A stretch of DNA of 64,000 bases from Linnemannia schmuckeri (taxonomy: Eukaryota; Mortierellomycota; Mortierellomycetes; Mortierellales; Mortierellaceae): NCBI GenBank assembly GCA_029449235.1, contig JANATG010000007.1, forward strand, positions 1,426,001 through 1,490,000, written 5' to 3'. The notes beneath the pieces were generated by a model, which saw only the letters and a program-made list of their open reading frames with translations, was not told the origin of the DNA and searched no databases. The position numbers were made by a program, and so were the translations under genes. Positions 21,860 through 34,612 of the stretch are shown here, piece by piece; the stretch's first letter is position 1; every line of letters begins with the position of its first letter.

Positions 21860-23023
21860 ATGAGCTACCGTCAACGCTACAGCACCACCGCTACGACCAA
21901 CAACAATAACAACAGCAACAGCAATTGCGGCAATTACTCAACACCATCCAGTTGCAGGACACAATACGAGACGCCTTATCAGGTAGTCGACCTCACCACC
22001 TCTTCCTCTCCTATCCAGCGATCACTATCTCTCTCTCCTTGGACATTCAGTGCCAATAGCTTCTCCAGTCCCACCCCCTCTTTCTCTCGATCTCCCACTA
22101 TGCCCACCTTACCCATTCCAACTCTGTCAACGAGCTATCGGGACCCTCTTCGGTCAGTTCATGGAAGTCCCAGAGTGGCCAAAATTGATCATCGTTCTCT
22201 GCACTACCAGCAACACCAACACCAACGTGAGAGCTCTTCTGAAACAGCCATTCCATATAACCGTCGTCGATCATCCTCGTCGAGTCTTCAACACCAGCCC
22301 CTCTACGATACCACAAACGCGAATAATACCAATGACAACACGATATACGAAGATTCATCAGCAAACAGCCATCGGTGGCAATCGAGTCCTTCACCTCCTT
22401 CGTCACCAAGAGGGCGTTACGGCAAAAGCAGCTCTGCTTCCCCTCGAAGAATCTCTCTCGCAACTTCTCCGCGGAGCAACGGTCGTTTGCCCTCCCTATT
22501 TGACCGAATCAAAGCTGCACTGGAGGCGCCTAAACGCCCAACTGTCAATACTTCCCCTCTCCCACCTATAAGAACAAACCTTAACCTGGCACAACTGAGT
22601 GAGCACGACGACCTCGCAGGATGCTCCGCGCCAACTACAACAGCTACCACGACCACTATGCCCTATTCTCATCTGCACCCGAATTTCGCAGATAGCCATT
22701 TGTTGGATGAAACAAACGACCTGCCCTCATTTTGGTGTCCCTCGATGGTGGCAAGGCCTACGCTGTTTGGCATTCCCTGCACAGAGGCTAGCCGAAAGGC
22801 ATACTCGAGACACTCATCTGACGTGAAGGCGAGTTTCCAGAAACTCCAATTGAAGGACCGCGGCGCGGTTGAGAACCGAACAATAGGTAAAGTTCAAAGT
22901 CAAGTATATGAACGGGCCTGGCCTAATGTTACCTCCGGGAGGTGGAAATGGGAGAGAGGGAATAGAAACGAAGAAGATAGATGGGTGTGTGCATTACTGA
23001 CGGGAATATGGGAGGTGAGGTGA
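21860..23023 (+). CDS. Serine-rich orphan protein
   Basis: One open frame of 387 residues starting at the ATG at 21860 (MSYRQRYSTT); the open frame upstream lacks an ATG. The first 230 residues are rich in Ser, Thr, Asn and Pro, with SPxR/RSxS motifs that look like kinase sites (RRRSSSSS, SPRRISLATS). The last 150 residues are less biased and contain Trp/Cys-bearing sequence (LPSFWCPSMVARPTLFGIPC, RAWPNVTSGRWKWERGN). No domain is recognised, and no intron is needed. It lies on the same strand as, and 0.9 kb upstream of, the Pho80-like cyclin. It could be a regulatory, phosphorylated protein, but that is only composition-based. Confidence 0.5.
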   Translation: MSYRQRYSTTATTNNNNNSNSNCGNYSTPSSCRTQYETPYQVVDLTTSSSPIQRSLSLSPWTFSANSFSSPTPSFSRSPTMPTLPIPTLSTSYRDPLRSVHGSPRVAKIDHRSLHYQQHQHQRESSSETAIPYNRRRSSSSSLQHQPLYDTTNANNTNDNTIYEDSSANSHRWQSSPSPPSSPRGRYGKSSSASPRRISLATSPRSNGRLPSLFDRIKAALEAPKRPTVNTSPLPPIRTNLNLAQLSEHDDLAGCSAPTTTATTTTMPYSHLHPNFADSHLLDETNDLPSFWCPSMVARPTLFGIPCTEASRKAYSRHSSDVKASFQKLQLKDRGAVENRTIGKVQSQVYERAWPNVTSGRWKWERGNRNEEDRWVCALLTGIWEVR

Positions 23024-23966
23024 GGGGGGATGCGATGCTGTCGATGCTTCTTTTTCGGCGCAGAGCGGTCTAGTTTGTGGCACGTGTGCATTCATCGATG
23101 CAGATGGTACTTCTCTTGCTACACTCTCTTGCACCCTTTTTCAATTGTTTTATATTTTCTATTTCTCCTCGGTCGTTGCAGGTTTATCCATCTCTTTTGT
23201 TTTGTTATCTGTTTGCTTCACCTTTCTCCCCTCCTTTCTACTGTATCATCCTTTGCGAAAAAAAAGCGATTCCTGCAGTTGCAGAGAAGGACAAGAGAGG
23301 ACTGAGCATTTTTTTTGTGTATTTTACGCCCGCACCTCAGCCCTGGAAGAATTGCTTGGGGGGTTTTTTTTGTTCGCACTTGTCCCACCATCCATACCCT
23401 GTTCGCATTATTCGTTTTTCTATTATGGATGGAGTGGACTGTGTGGGTGCGTTTGCATGGACGCACGAGTGAGTAAAGTAGTGTGTATGTGTGCGTGGAC
23501 CAGGTGCATCTTACTCTCGATGTGCCACCCATCCCACCAAGATCCATTTAGAGGCTGGGCTGTGCTCTCTTTTTTTTCTTTCTTTTGCCACAATCCCCAT
23601 CAAAAAATGAATCCTTTTGGTCCATTGCCCCTCGGACCTCGTTCATTCCCTCCCTTTGCTACTCCTTGTTCGCCCATTGTTTGCGCGCTTTGTAGTCGTC
23701 CCTATTTTATTTATCTGCCCTGCAGGGAAAAAGGGAAAAAAGGGGAAAAAAAAGACGAGATGGGAATGAATAATGACGAAAGGGCGCGCATTTTGTTTGT
23801 TTGTCCATGCATACAAAGAGGTCCAAAAGAATTGAAGATCCATCCATCCTACAGACAAACTTAAAGAAAAGATTAAACAGATTAACCGACTCTTTACTCG
23901 GTTGTTTATTCACTTTGTCTATTGATAGCTTTTTCTACACATCTGACGATCTCGCGCTGGGAACCC
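23024..23966. other. Intergenic region
   Basis: 3' flank of the serine-rich gene and leader of the cyclin gene. T-rich runs, no supported coding sequence. Confidence 0.55.
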
Positions 23967-25796
23967 ATGCCCCCCTCCGCCACAATCAACACTGCAGCCA
24001 CAGCCTCGACCAAAAATCCAATCGCCTCCTCTACTTCGCCATCAATCACCGCCATCGACACCTCCTCCGCGTCGACTCTCTCCAATTCTGCCGAGGAGCA
24101 AACCTCGAGTTCTGAATCAGTTACAAAGCAGCAACAAATACAAACAAAATCAAAACCACAAACACTACATGGATCGTACAGTGTAGGAACAGCGCCCTTT
24201 GAGCAGCCCCCTCTTCAGCCTCAGAGAGATAACCCAGTCTACGCAGCCCGACTCATCTCCCTGGCTAATTATATCCGACACATCATCTCCCTCAGCTCAG
24301 GAAACTCTCCGCTGCATTCACAGTCGACTCTTGTACAGCAGCGACTCTTGGCCTCCCAATGTCAACAGCAGCAGCAACTCCTTCAGCAACAGAGGCAGCA
24401 ACAAAAACTCCAGGAGAGTCGGCCATCTTGGACAACAGCCAACAGACCCCAGCAGGACTTGGTTTCACTCCCTTCCCCCCTCTCTGCTGGGCCTGGACCC
24501 ATGAAGAACAACTCACTTTCTACGCGGAGACATCGTCAAATCTCAGAGTACTACGATCATGCCGCACGCAGACAACTTCACCACCAGCAGCAACAAGTCC
24601 AATCTTCTGCTTTAGGTCAGGATGCGCAGGGTTTTCTTCAGCGCCCAGACCCTACACAGGCCCTGCCAAGCCCGACTTCGCCTATCTTTCAAGTCGGTCG
24701 TCGTCGGTCATCCCAACCACAGCAACAGCAACAGCAACAACAACAATCGCATAATACAGGAAGCGAGCAGTCGGCCGCAGCAGCACCGTTATCAGGAGGT
24801 TCGATATTGGCCCTCACTTTGCCAAAAGTGCCCTTTCCCAACTTGACCCTGACCTTGGCTCTCATTTATGTGGACCGTCTAAAAGAAGTAAGTGATCGAT
24901 GCGCAATAGCGCATCTTTTCTGTATTTATGGACCACTTTGTGACCAACAAAGAGTGTACATGTGCAACTAATACATGCAGTGTTGTACATATGACTGAAT
25001 GACTGACTGACTGACTGACTGACTGACTGACATTTGATACTGCTTGTACTATTAGAAAAACCCCGCGGCAAAGGGTGAGCAAGGATGTTCACACAGGCTA
25101 TTTTTGGTGGCGTACATCATTGCGGCGAAATACAGATGCAGTGTCGAGCTTGCAACTCTCCTCCAGGAACAATACCGATCGGATGTCACAACAACAAACG
25201 CAACATCGACCCTTTCTAAGGAAACCTTCGATCAAAGCGAGAAGGGCGATAGTGTTGACAACAAGGACGTGATCAGAAAACAAGGGGGAGAAGGAGAGGA
25301 GAAATCGATCGATCAGAGGATCTGCGAAGCCCGATCGCGTGCTGAGGTGATCCTGTCCAACCAAGCATGGGTTCAACTGTTGAGTCTGGGCTCGTTCATG
25401 CGACCTACGCCTTCTCCTTCGACTTCCGCAACAACAGCAACAGCAGTGGCAGCGAGAACTTCGTCCAGTCAACCCATGAACCAACCGATTGGTTCAAATG
25501 CCACGGGAACACTCGAGTCGGGCTCTGGAGTCGAGGCCAAACCTTTGCCCATTCAATCAACTCCTCTATCAACGAACGATGGCGCTAATGTCGCTCAGAC
25601 TCAAACACCTCCTTCATCAAATTCGACTTCACCCTCAACCCCTTCGCCACCATCGCTCCCCTCGTCGGTTCTCCAAGTTGAAGATCTGGACCGGATGGAA
25701 TCAGAGTTCTTGACCTTCCTCGATTATGATTTGACCGCGAGGAGTCAAGATCTTGATACCTGCTGGGGTCTCCTCGTCGGAAATATGGATATCTAA
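23967..25796 (+). CDS. Pho80-like cyclin with long insertions
   Basis: Exons 23967-24887 and 25056-25796 join in phase 0 to 553 residues. Cyclin-box pieces are recognisable: ARLISLANYIRHIISLSSGN, then after a Gln-rich insert of about 170 residues PNLTLTLALIYVDRLKE|KN, then HRLFLVAYIIAAKYRCSVEL, and after another insert of about 180 residues LDRMESEFLTFLDYDLTA. This is the order in Pho80/PCL cyclins, which activate Pho85-type kinases in phosphate and cell-cycle signalling; the partner here is inferred. The N-terminal 90 residues and both inserts are low-complexity (Gln runs up to 10). The start is the ATG at 23967, as the longer frame begins without ATG. The intron contains a (ACTG)n repeat. 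Confidence 0.78.
24994..25030. repeat. (ACTG)n microsatellite in cyclin intron
   Basis: About eight tandem copies of a GACT tetranucleotide inside intron 24888-25055. Confidence 0.85.
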
Positions 25797-26455
25797 ACCC
25801 AGATACACATACATACACATACACTCACTCACACATTCATCCCTCTCCATTCCTAACTACTCTATTATTTAATTCTTCCTTCCGCTATTCAAGTCAGGAG
25901 CGTTCTTCTTGCTTGAAATGACTCCACCATGTAGCTACTTTTCTTGTAAATGATTTTCTTATACCTTCTATGTCTAATAAACCCGCGCTTCTCTTCATCC
26001 ATCGCATTCATCACATTCATACATGTTTTCTTGGCTCATCTTGTGGTACAACCCATTGCTCCAAGAAGTAATAAAATAAATGAGCACATCACAAGAAATA
26101 ATCAACTGCTTGTTTTTGAGCCCTAATTATTTATTTTCCTTCTCTACTCACCTTTCTCTCTGCATGATGTGTTTGAATCCGTGTGTGTTCACATACCTGC
26201 CTACCTCACCCTAAATCTGCCAATTGTAGGACATATGTATGCTAGGATCTATCATCCTTTTTTCCAATTGGAGTTTAGAGCATTATGGAGTGGCTCGGAA
26301 AGATTGATTTTTATCTCAGATATTTTGGATAATCGATAGTCGAAATCAACAATAAAGAAATGGATTGTGTAAATAATTTCGCCCAATGTTACCACACACT
26401 GCACCATGTACAGAGGGAGAGACTAAGCATACAAAAAAATATGCCCCCCCCCCCC

Positions 26456-26493
<38 letters not shown>

Positions 26494-27574
26494 CCTTAAG
26501 ATTTCCGCGTTAGTTTTTTCTCGTGGTTGTTCTATCTCACTTCTTTCGAAAAGACCCTGTTCTTTTTTTTTCTTTCTTTCTTTCTTTCTACTTTGTTCTC
26601 TGTTTATTCGTAAAATGTGTTGTTTTTTCGGTGAATTATGTTTGGCCATTGTTTTTGTGTGCGATTTCTTTTTTTTTTTTTTTTTTTTTGTATTATTCGG
26701 TCGGTCCAGTCATCTTAATTACTCCCAAGCATGGCACGCGCCACAGGTAGAAAAAAAAAGAAGTACGCGCCGCAAACACCTACGCCTCGTCTTTTAGCAC
26801 CGCCTACGAATCATCCACCTCATCCGCGGAGGAGAATTAAAGATATTGTAAATATGCTCGAAAATAATAATAAAAAAAAAACAAAGTGGAGTGTATGTGT
26901 ATGTTTTATTTTCTTTTTTTTCAGCCCCTTCTCTTTTAGTTTTCCTCTATTACCTAGAGTTCATGCCGCTTTTGGCTGAGTATGCATTTCAAGTCCTTTT
27001 TCTTGTTTCCCTGTTGTTGTTTTGCATCTTCCCGTGGGGAAAGGGTGGGATGATCTCATGGTACATTACTCTTCTTTTCTCCTGTTGTGTTTGTTCTATA
27101 CACCTTTTATCATGCATCCTTGAACCTCTTGGGAAGAAAGAAAGAAAAGCGAAAAAAGGTTCCGATCATAATCCGCTTTTTTTTTTTTTTTTTTTTCGTT
27201 CATGAATGATACATCTCACGACGGATTGAACACTAGAACAACATTTCTTTTATCCTCACATAAACACGATCGTCGTAAAACTAACTCGGTGAGTTGGTAG
27301 GTAAAAACTTTTTGATTATTGTTACAGATGTTAGTATGGAAACAGAAAAGGGAAAAGAAAAAAAATACGAAGAATGCAAGAAAGAGAAATTAATGGTATC
27401 GTAGTATACATAATAAAAACTAAATAAGAAAAAACAAAGCAAAGGTGAACTTTTTTGGGACGGATGTTGTCGGTTTGTTAGTGTTGATTGGTTGTTGGTG
27501 CATTGCACCGATAATTAGCAGGTTCGTTTCTTCTCACGTTCTTTACAAGGCGCAGGTGACAAGTATCAACCATA
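25797..27574. other. Intergenic region between convergent genes
   Basis: 3' flanks of the cyclin and the RGS receptor. Contains a C20-T30 tract at 26444-26493 and further T runs (26668-26689, 27178-27196). No gene supported. Confidence 0.6.
26444..26493. repeat. Poly(C)-poly(T) junction tract
   Basis: Twenty C followed directly by thirty T, an uninterrupted 50-base pyrimidine strand. Confidence 0.95.
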
Positions 27575-30500
27575 TCACTTGGGATCGATGACAATCCGCT
27601 GAAAGGCTGAAAGATCCAACTCCTGCATGACACCGAATCGACCTAGATCAAGTTGCTCCTCGCCACCATTTCTGCTATCCTTCTCGTCCTGGCCAGCACC
27701 ATCGCCAACACGAACACTCACACCTTCCAGATCCGGATTGCTAGAACCCCCCAGGTGCGCAAACTGACCGTGGATGTACGAGGCCTGAGGCGGTGGAGGC
27801 GAGGGTATGTAGCTCTTGATAGCGATCTCCTTCCCTACTTCCTTTCCGTCAGACTCACGACGCCCCTCCTCTCCTTGCTGGTCAGCCAGTTCATAATGAT
27901 CTGCTTGGTCATTGTATCCATAAAGACCGCCCATCCGTCCATCAAAGATCCCGTCCTCCTGATTCTCGGTCTCTTTGCCAAAGAACGCCTTCCAGGTACG
28001 CTTGAACTTGCCTGGAAACCCTTGAGGCCGACGCTGGATCGATTGGATAAACCGAGGCCAGACATTCGAATAGACAAGCTCCTGGACCTCCCGGACAATA
28101 GGCTCATACATCTCCAGGTAGCACTCGTTGCTGGCAAACAGCCGCTTGATCTCGCTCACGTGAGCCTCGCACAGGTTCAGCTCCAAGATCGAGTTCGCCA
28201 TGATGAATGTCTGATAGATCTCCCAGAACGCCGCCATAAGCGCCTTAGGGACTGGGGTCCTCCCGTTGGGCGTGGGCATCACGACATCGTTGTGAAAGTC
28301 GGAGCGAGGGCCAAGGTCTGACCGTTGGTGTTGGTGGTGCTGATGATGGTGAAGGGGTCGAAATTGGGTGGACGTCCTAACCGCCGCACTTGCGATCGAG
28401 GAAGTCAACTGTGGCAGGGGTTGCATGCGAGGCGAGGTCGCTCCCTGCACAGGTGATGTCGCCGCCATTGTGATAGGGAGTTGCTGTTGTTGTCGATGTT
28501 GCTGTATCGGCAATGGGTTTAGCGGACCCGACGAGATGTTTGACGAGTTGGCGGAAGAACTATTTTGTTGCTGCTGATGGTAATCCTCTGCGGTCAAAAT
28601 TGTCTTGGCGGAGACTGATCGTGGAATCAACCCTTGAGTTGTGCGGATGGTATTGGGGCTGTGGAGTTGGGGCTGCGAAGGTAATCGTGGTGTGAAGGAA
28701 GCTGAGACCGATGAGTTGGGCGAATGGAACGGACTCGTGCTGAAGTTCTGGTTCAGACGGCCTTGTTGCTGTTGCTTCATCGTCGAATAGACCGCCATGC
28801 CATCTCGGCTACCGTCGCCTATCAAAGAGCCCATGAACGAGCTCTCGGCCGAATAATGGGCGTGGTGTCGAGAGCTGGTTGGTGACTGGATGGTGCTGCG
28901 CGAAGAAGGTGTGCTGGCAGAGCGGACGAAATCCTGTGAAGATACAGTTGATTCTGTCGCTCTCTTGGATGGAATCGGAATAGGGCATGAACATCCACTC
29001 GTCTGGCTTGGACCATCGCATCCTTGCTGGTGCTCCCGAGGTGAAGCTCCGTTGATGCTGACAGAAATTGATCCAATGTCGTCACTGCCACCGCGCTGAT
29101 ATTCTACCATCGAGTCCGTATCGCCGGTTCCGCCGAAGTAACCAACGTGGTACCCAAAAGTCTCTGACGCAGTATCCTGATAGCTGCTGAACTCACTTGG
29201 AGTCACATCGTGGTAGCTCAAAGCCGACCCAGAGTTCCCACGACCATACCAACTGAACGAGGATTGGTCACTCTCGTTCCCACTGAAACCGTTTCTGGAT
29301 TCTGTCGCGTCGTCCAGGCTGCTGATGGTGAGATCGCTAGTCTTGTACCTGTGAGAGGACTCTGACGACGCCCTGGGTGGAGAGAATCGTGTAACGTACG
29401 GGCTTGAACGCTTCTCGGCTGTGATTTGAGACGCAGCATCATCAACAATCGACCCTTTAGGCGAAGACTGAGAGGTGCTGGATTGTCGGAGAGAAGACCG
29501 CAACGACAGACGCCACAGGCTTCCACGGAGATCCTGTCGGTGCTTCCCGAAAGATTTGGTGGCGTTTGGTCCCGCAGGTCGTCGTGGACTGCTAGATCCA
29601 GGATCGCCGTCTCGAATGATCGATCCATTCTCCGGTGCAGAGATGCTAGTTTCGTGGTTGGAATCCGAACTGGCTTTGGCGCTGTTGTCGACACTGCTGG
29701 ATGCACACTTTGAGAGCTTGCTATGGATCGACGATCCAACGCTTCCAAAAATGGACGGTTTCTTCTTGTGCGACTCCGGCGGTCTATCAATTCCACGGAC
29801 AGATCCATTTCCCGTCGGTGCCCTGGCGAAGCTGGCTACGTCCGACAATTGACGACTGTGCTTGCTTCCATGCGACCTCCCCTGTGTGATTAGATGATAA
29901 TACTCCCGAGCCTGTCGACGTAATCCTTCGTACTCTTGCAGGAACTTTGCATTCTCGGCACTGAAGACTGTGACCGAAAACTTGACCAGCTCGGCCAGCA
30001 TCTCCTGATCCTGAAGGGCGTACTCGAATGCGCGGGGGTTCATCTGCGAGAGTGGTATATTGTTGCCGTCTGGATCCTTGCCGTACTTCAACCAAAAGCC
30101 CTTCATGCCTCGACGTCGAGGGCGATGCTCTAGACCTTGTCCCGTCGTCGTCACACTTTGGCTGACCTGAATCGAGCTATTTCCAAATTCGTCGCTGAGG
30201 AAGCCGTGAATGTTCTGGGACTGGGACATAGCACTCTGGTGATTAACGGACTGATGCTCAAAGATGCTCGAGTCGCAGTGTTCGAGGATTTGCGGAGAAA
30301 GCACCTGGGACGACGAACGGGAGTGGAAGTGAAATGATGATGTCTCGCTGTTCATGTCCAGAGGAGGTGTTCCAGGGTAAGACTTTGACAAGTCCCATCG
30401 AAAGATTCCCGTAAATGGGTTCTTTCCTGTCCGCTGCTTGGGTCTCTGTCTCAGGAAGAACTGGATCAGAGGCAGGACGACCGAGTTGACCTGCGCCAAA

Positions 30501-32362
30501 AAGATGGTGAGAATCAGCCAGTTGACATGGTTCCAGTGTCCGGCGTCGAGCTTCTTGAGGTAAATGGGCGAGAGAAAGTATAGGGCGAATCCTGGGAGAC
30601 CGATGATCATTGTAATCAAGAGCTCGTTCCTGATGCCGAAGCCATCCTTGATCCACCACAGCTTGTACGTCAATACAGGGCAGCCGATCGCCAAGAACGC
30701 CAACATGAACCCATAGATTGGATAAAACTATCGCATTATGTTAGGTAATACAAGGTAAAGTCAGCTATTAAGTAACACCACCAAATAAATTAGCAGCACA
30801 GTTTTCAAACAGTCCTGATTGGTGAGAACTTACCACTGGGCCTTCGCCGCACTTGTAGCTGATAGGGTCAATCTGCACGGGGGATGGCTTGATGAACTGC
30901 ATGCCCAAGCAAATGACCAGTGGGATGATCATAAAGATGACCAAAAATATAGTCAATCTACCGTCCGTCGCCTGGTTGAAGGGGAGATAACGACTGCATG
31001 ATCGACCGTCCTTGACTGCCTCTCCATTCACAGTGATCGATATGGACCTGGATGGAGCATGATCGTGAATCGTGCCTACGTCCTTGGTTGCCCCTGCATG
31101 GAACACACGATTATAGTTGTGCTCTGTCTGAACAGGGTGTGGCGATGTATCGTCCGAGGTCGAGACGGTGTTCGATCCATGAGCATGCATCATGATTGCT
31201 GTGCCTATTGAGGTGGGCGAGTTAGCCACTGGTGATGGTGGGGCGATGGAAACGACCAGTTGGTGACATATTGGCGAAGTGTCAGCCTGTGGTGGAGGTA
31301 GTGTTCTTGGGATAAGAGGAAGTGGCGCTTCCAATCGTTGTCTAGTAGGGGTGTCGACTCTGGTCCTGACAACTTTCGTTGGTCCTCCTCTTACTCCCGC
31401 GCTCGCTCCTCCTGTAAGTGTAGCATCCCCTACTGATTCATGCTTGGTTGATCCTGCAACACTCTTTTCCAGCAAATCCGCCTGAGATGAAGATCCTCCT
31501 ACTGCGTCTTCCCCTCCGTGACCTTCCTCTGAACTTAAGTTATGGTGATGGTCTAGGCCCTCCTTTTCCTGATCGACCACAATTGTTTTCCTACCCTCGA
31601 CCCCTGTTCGTGCGATTGTTCCTGCTGCATCGTCGTCTACTTCGTCGACTGGATTATTAGTGCCCTCGTTCGGACTATTATTACTGTTGTGATGCAAGAT
31701 ATTGAGCTCGGTCGCACTCTTCTGCAAGATGGTCCGTCCAAAATCAACCTGCTGGTTATAGATGAAGACTAGCCGCCAGCCCCTCGCTAGGTAGGTTAGG
31801 AGCCAAGGCACAATGCATAGGTAGCATGCTATTACGAAATTCACGGTCGTTCACAAGGGGGGGGGGGGGGTAGCAGCAGCAGCGACAAAGTAAGGAAAGA
31901 AAAGTAGACGTATCATGTCAGCCAATTGTTCCTTTTCTGAATCTTACTGCTCCAATTGCAAAGGAGGACAACGAAGTAAAGCGCAGCAGACCCGAGATCA
32001 TCGTGACCCCTGCCTTTTCATACATCCAGTCTCAAATGGGGGAGAAAGGAAAAGGTGGTAAAGGAGGAGGAGGAGTAAGATGAAAAAGGGTGTTACTTAC
32101 TCCAAAGAAGGATATAACAGGGAAAATCTCCTACAAAGGCATTGAGCATGAGATAGATAGTAACAACGCCGGTCGCAGAGAGACCGTTCCAGAAGACGAG
32201 GTAACGGCCACGCTGCTTGAGGTCGTTGTACGTCTTGGCGAGTAAGAAGGTCATGATGGTCGAGATCAAGCAGATGGATCCCATGATGACGCCGGCAGTA
32301 AAGTAGGCATATCGATGACCCATACCCAGAACTGGGCCATACGGACCCAAAGGTCCACTCAT
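27575..32362 (-). CDS. Multipass receptor-RGS fusion (GprK/RGS type), copy 1
   Basis: Clear exons are 32362-32101, 31828-30834 and 30727-27575. A short exon near 32009-31949 must lie between the first two, but its exact borders are ambiguous. The protein has about 1,480 residues. The N-terminal half carries seven to eight hydrophobic segments (e.g. FTAGVIMGSICLISTIMTFL, LCIVPWLLTYLARGWRLVF, TIFLVIFMIIPLVICLGMQF, LITMIIGLPGFALYFLSPIY). A roughly 230-residue polar loop interrupts the membrane part in exon 3. The cytoplasmic tail has an RGS domain in two halves: FEYALQDQEMLAELVKFSVT... with FLQEYEGLRR, and, about 560 residues later, FWEIYQTFIMANSILELNLC with VQELVYSNVWPRFIQS. Such proteins combine a G-protein-coupled receptor with a GTPase accelerator for G-alpha. 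A paralogue lies at 59-62 kb in the same orientation. Confidence 0.82.
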
Positions 32363-34612
32363 GATTGTGTCTGCAATCGATCAATAACACAAGCGGGAAA
32401 GGATTTCAGTCGGAATGGTGGGTGGTGACGGTAGGGGCAAGAGATAGAAGATGGATGATGGGCGAGTAGAGAGAAGCTAAAATGGCGTTTGTCGGGTGGG
32501 TATATTTTGTGCTTGGTGAGTTGGCTGCTGATGGTGTGAAGTGTTGTTGTTGGTGGTGTCCTGTTGATCCTTGACACTATGACACGAATGGCAAGTATGC
32601 AAGGTGTGGTGAGCATAGTATGTTAGAACAAGACACTAAGAGGCTGTATGAAGGATGAATGGTGGTAAAAGGAAGGACCTGTGTGGTTTTGTATGTGTAT
32701 GTGTACGTCCGTCAGAGGAGAGAGAACAGTGAAAGAGGGTGAGAAGGAGCAGGGGTGAAATGGAGGGCGAAGGTGCGGGAAAAAAGGGAAAAAAGTGTGA
32801 TGTTGCGTCCAAAGAATATCAGTGATGAAGAAAAAAGAGTGGAAGGGTGAGAAAAGAGTGGCTGTGTGTCTGTGTGATGTGCTGGAAGTAGGAGGTCGAA
32901 AGTAAACAAAAAAAAATGGTTACAAAAAACGTGGCGGCAATCTTCAATTAAGGTCGGACAGACTCCTTTGCCAGGACAATGGGTTCGCCGCCGCCAGGGG
33001 GCGCTATTGCCCGTTGCTGTTATTGCCGTTGTTATTGTTATTGTTCTTAGCCGGAAAGAGGTTGGAAAGAAGCAGCAATTGATATAAATGCACTGCTGCT
33101 TCAAAAGGTACAAGGCGTAATATCAGTTGCAGGCAAAGAATTGAAGGGGTGGGAAGAGACGGAGGTAGAAAGAGAATTGGATGAAGGGAAGAGTAAAAGA
33201 GAAAGAGGCGGATAGTCGTACCTTGCTGGTTTTGTTTGCTGCTGTTGCTGTTGTCGGTAATGCTTAGAAACAGTGTGGGAGTGAATGGGTAAATTGAAGC
33301 GAATAAGGTCAAGGAGGAACAAGTGAGAAAGAGAGTGAGGACGAAGGTGTTCTGTGATAATGAATGAATGTCTATCTGGTGTGAATGGGAAGTTCAAGGG
33401 AAGATTATAAAAAAGTGGATAGGGAAGATGACAATGGGAAGAAAGGAGGAGAAGGCAAAAAAGGGAAAAGAAAAGGAGGAAAAAATAGAAAAAAGAGCGG
33501 GAGATGGAGAAGGAGATATGAGAGGGTGAAGAGAAGTGAAGAGGAAGGAGGAAAGGAGAAAAGGAAAAAAGAAACGAAATGAACCCTTGTGCTGGGCTGA
33601 AAACGATAAATAAACAGTCGGACATGGAAACCACACAACGCACCCAAACATACACCCACGCTGCTTGCTTTTATTGCTGCTGCAGAAATGAGAGCACAAA
33701 CAAATGACCTGGATGAAGTTGCAGTAGTAGTCTAGCAACAAATAACCTCAACAACGATTATTTTCAACAGCAACCACAACCAAGGAAAAGAAATAAAGAA
33801 CGATAAAAAAAAATGACGAGAATGCACCATAGCGCAGAAAAGGAACAAAACAAACAAGAAAAAAGAGTTATCTTTCAAAGGAATGCTCGGCTGTGATACG
33901 ATCGGTGTCGGACAAAAAAGCACCGAAACATCTCCAGGTTCCGGCACTTTTGCCTCGCCCAGGGGTCGAGGGTCCAGTCCTCCTCCCCTATTTTTTTTTT
34001 GTCGTAAATGCATCATAACTCCGAACTCTTGGTAAGGATCCTTGCTTAACCCCATAAGACCATCCAGACTATGTTCAGCCCGTTGGAAATCCATTCTCAA
34101 CGCTCAAGGTAAGCCAATGCATAGATTCTATAACTTTCTTTGTGAAACCACACATAGGAAACCCTTGGACTGGGTCGCTGGTCTGTGTCCAACATCAAAT
34201 TTCCCCTTTTTCTCATATTACATTTTCTATCGTTGGTCCGTTCTCTTGCATCCACAAATCCACAACTCCCTGTTCAATCCAGTAATGTGGTCCGCATCCG
34301 TCGCTGTCAAATAGCTCGATGAGCATCCGAATTATGCTTGCTGTGTCCAGACCCCAGGAATTCCAGCCCTCCATCCGACGAGATCCACGTGATGTGACTG
34401 GACAAATTAGATTTCCCATTTGCCACCAACTTCAACTGAGCTTGACCCTCCCTTTTATTCCACCTGTTCCGCTCTGCATCTCGAACGTCGTCCTTTGATT
34501 TTGTTTCTTCATCAGCTCATTCAGATTCAAAACACCAACACGCGACGCGCCCCAAGCACAATCAAAATAAGAAACAGTAACAAAAACAACGCAGACAAAA
34601 GGATAGAAAAGG
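32363..34612. other. Intergenic region between divergent genes
   Basis: About 2.2 kb, purine-rich on the plus strand at 33380-33590 (a CT-rich leader of the receptor on its own strand). The many open frames on the minus strand are low-complexity Ser/Leu/Phe translations of this CT-rich sequence and are not supported as genes. Confidence 0.55.

Noticed and set aside
24996..25030. (ACTG)n array considered as a CRISPR-like or regulatory repeat
   Set aside because: A simple tetranucleotide microsatellite inside an intron, with no spacers.
33004..33741. Several long minus-strand frames rich in Ser, Leu and Phe
   Set aside because: They translate a CT-rich tract that is most likely the leader and promoter of receptor copy 1. 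Frames overlap each other and resemble no protein.
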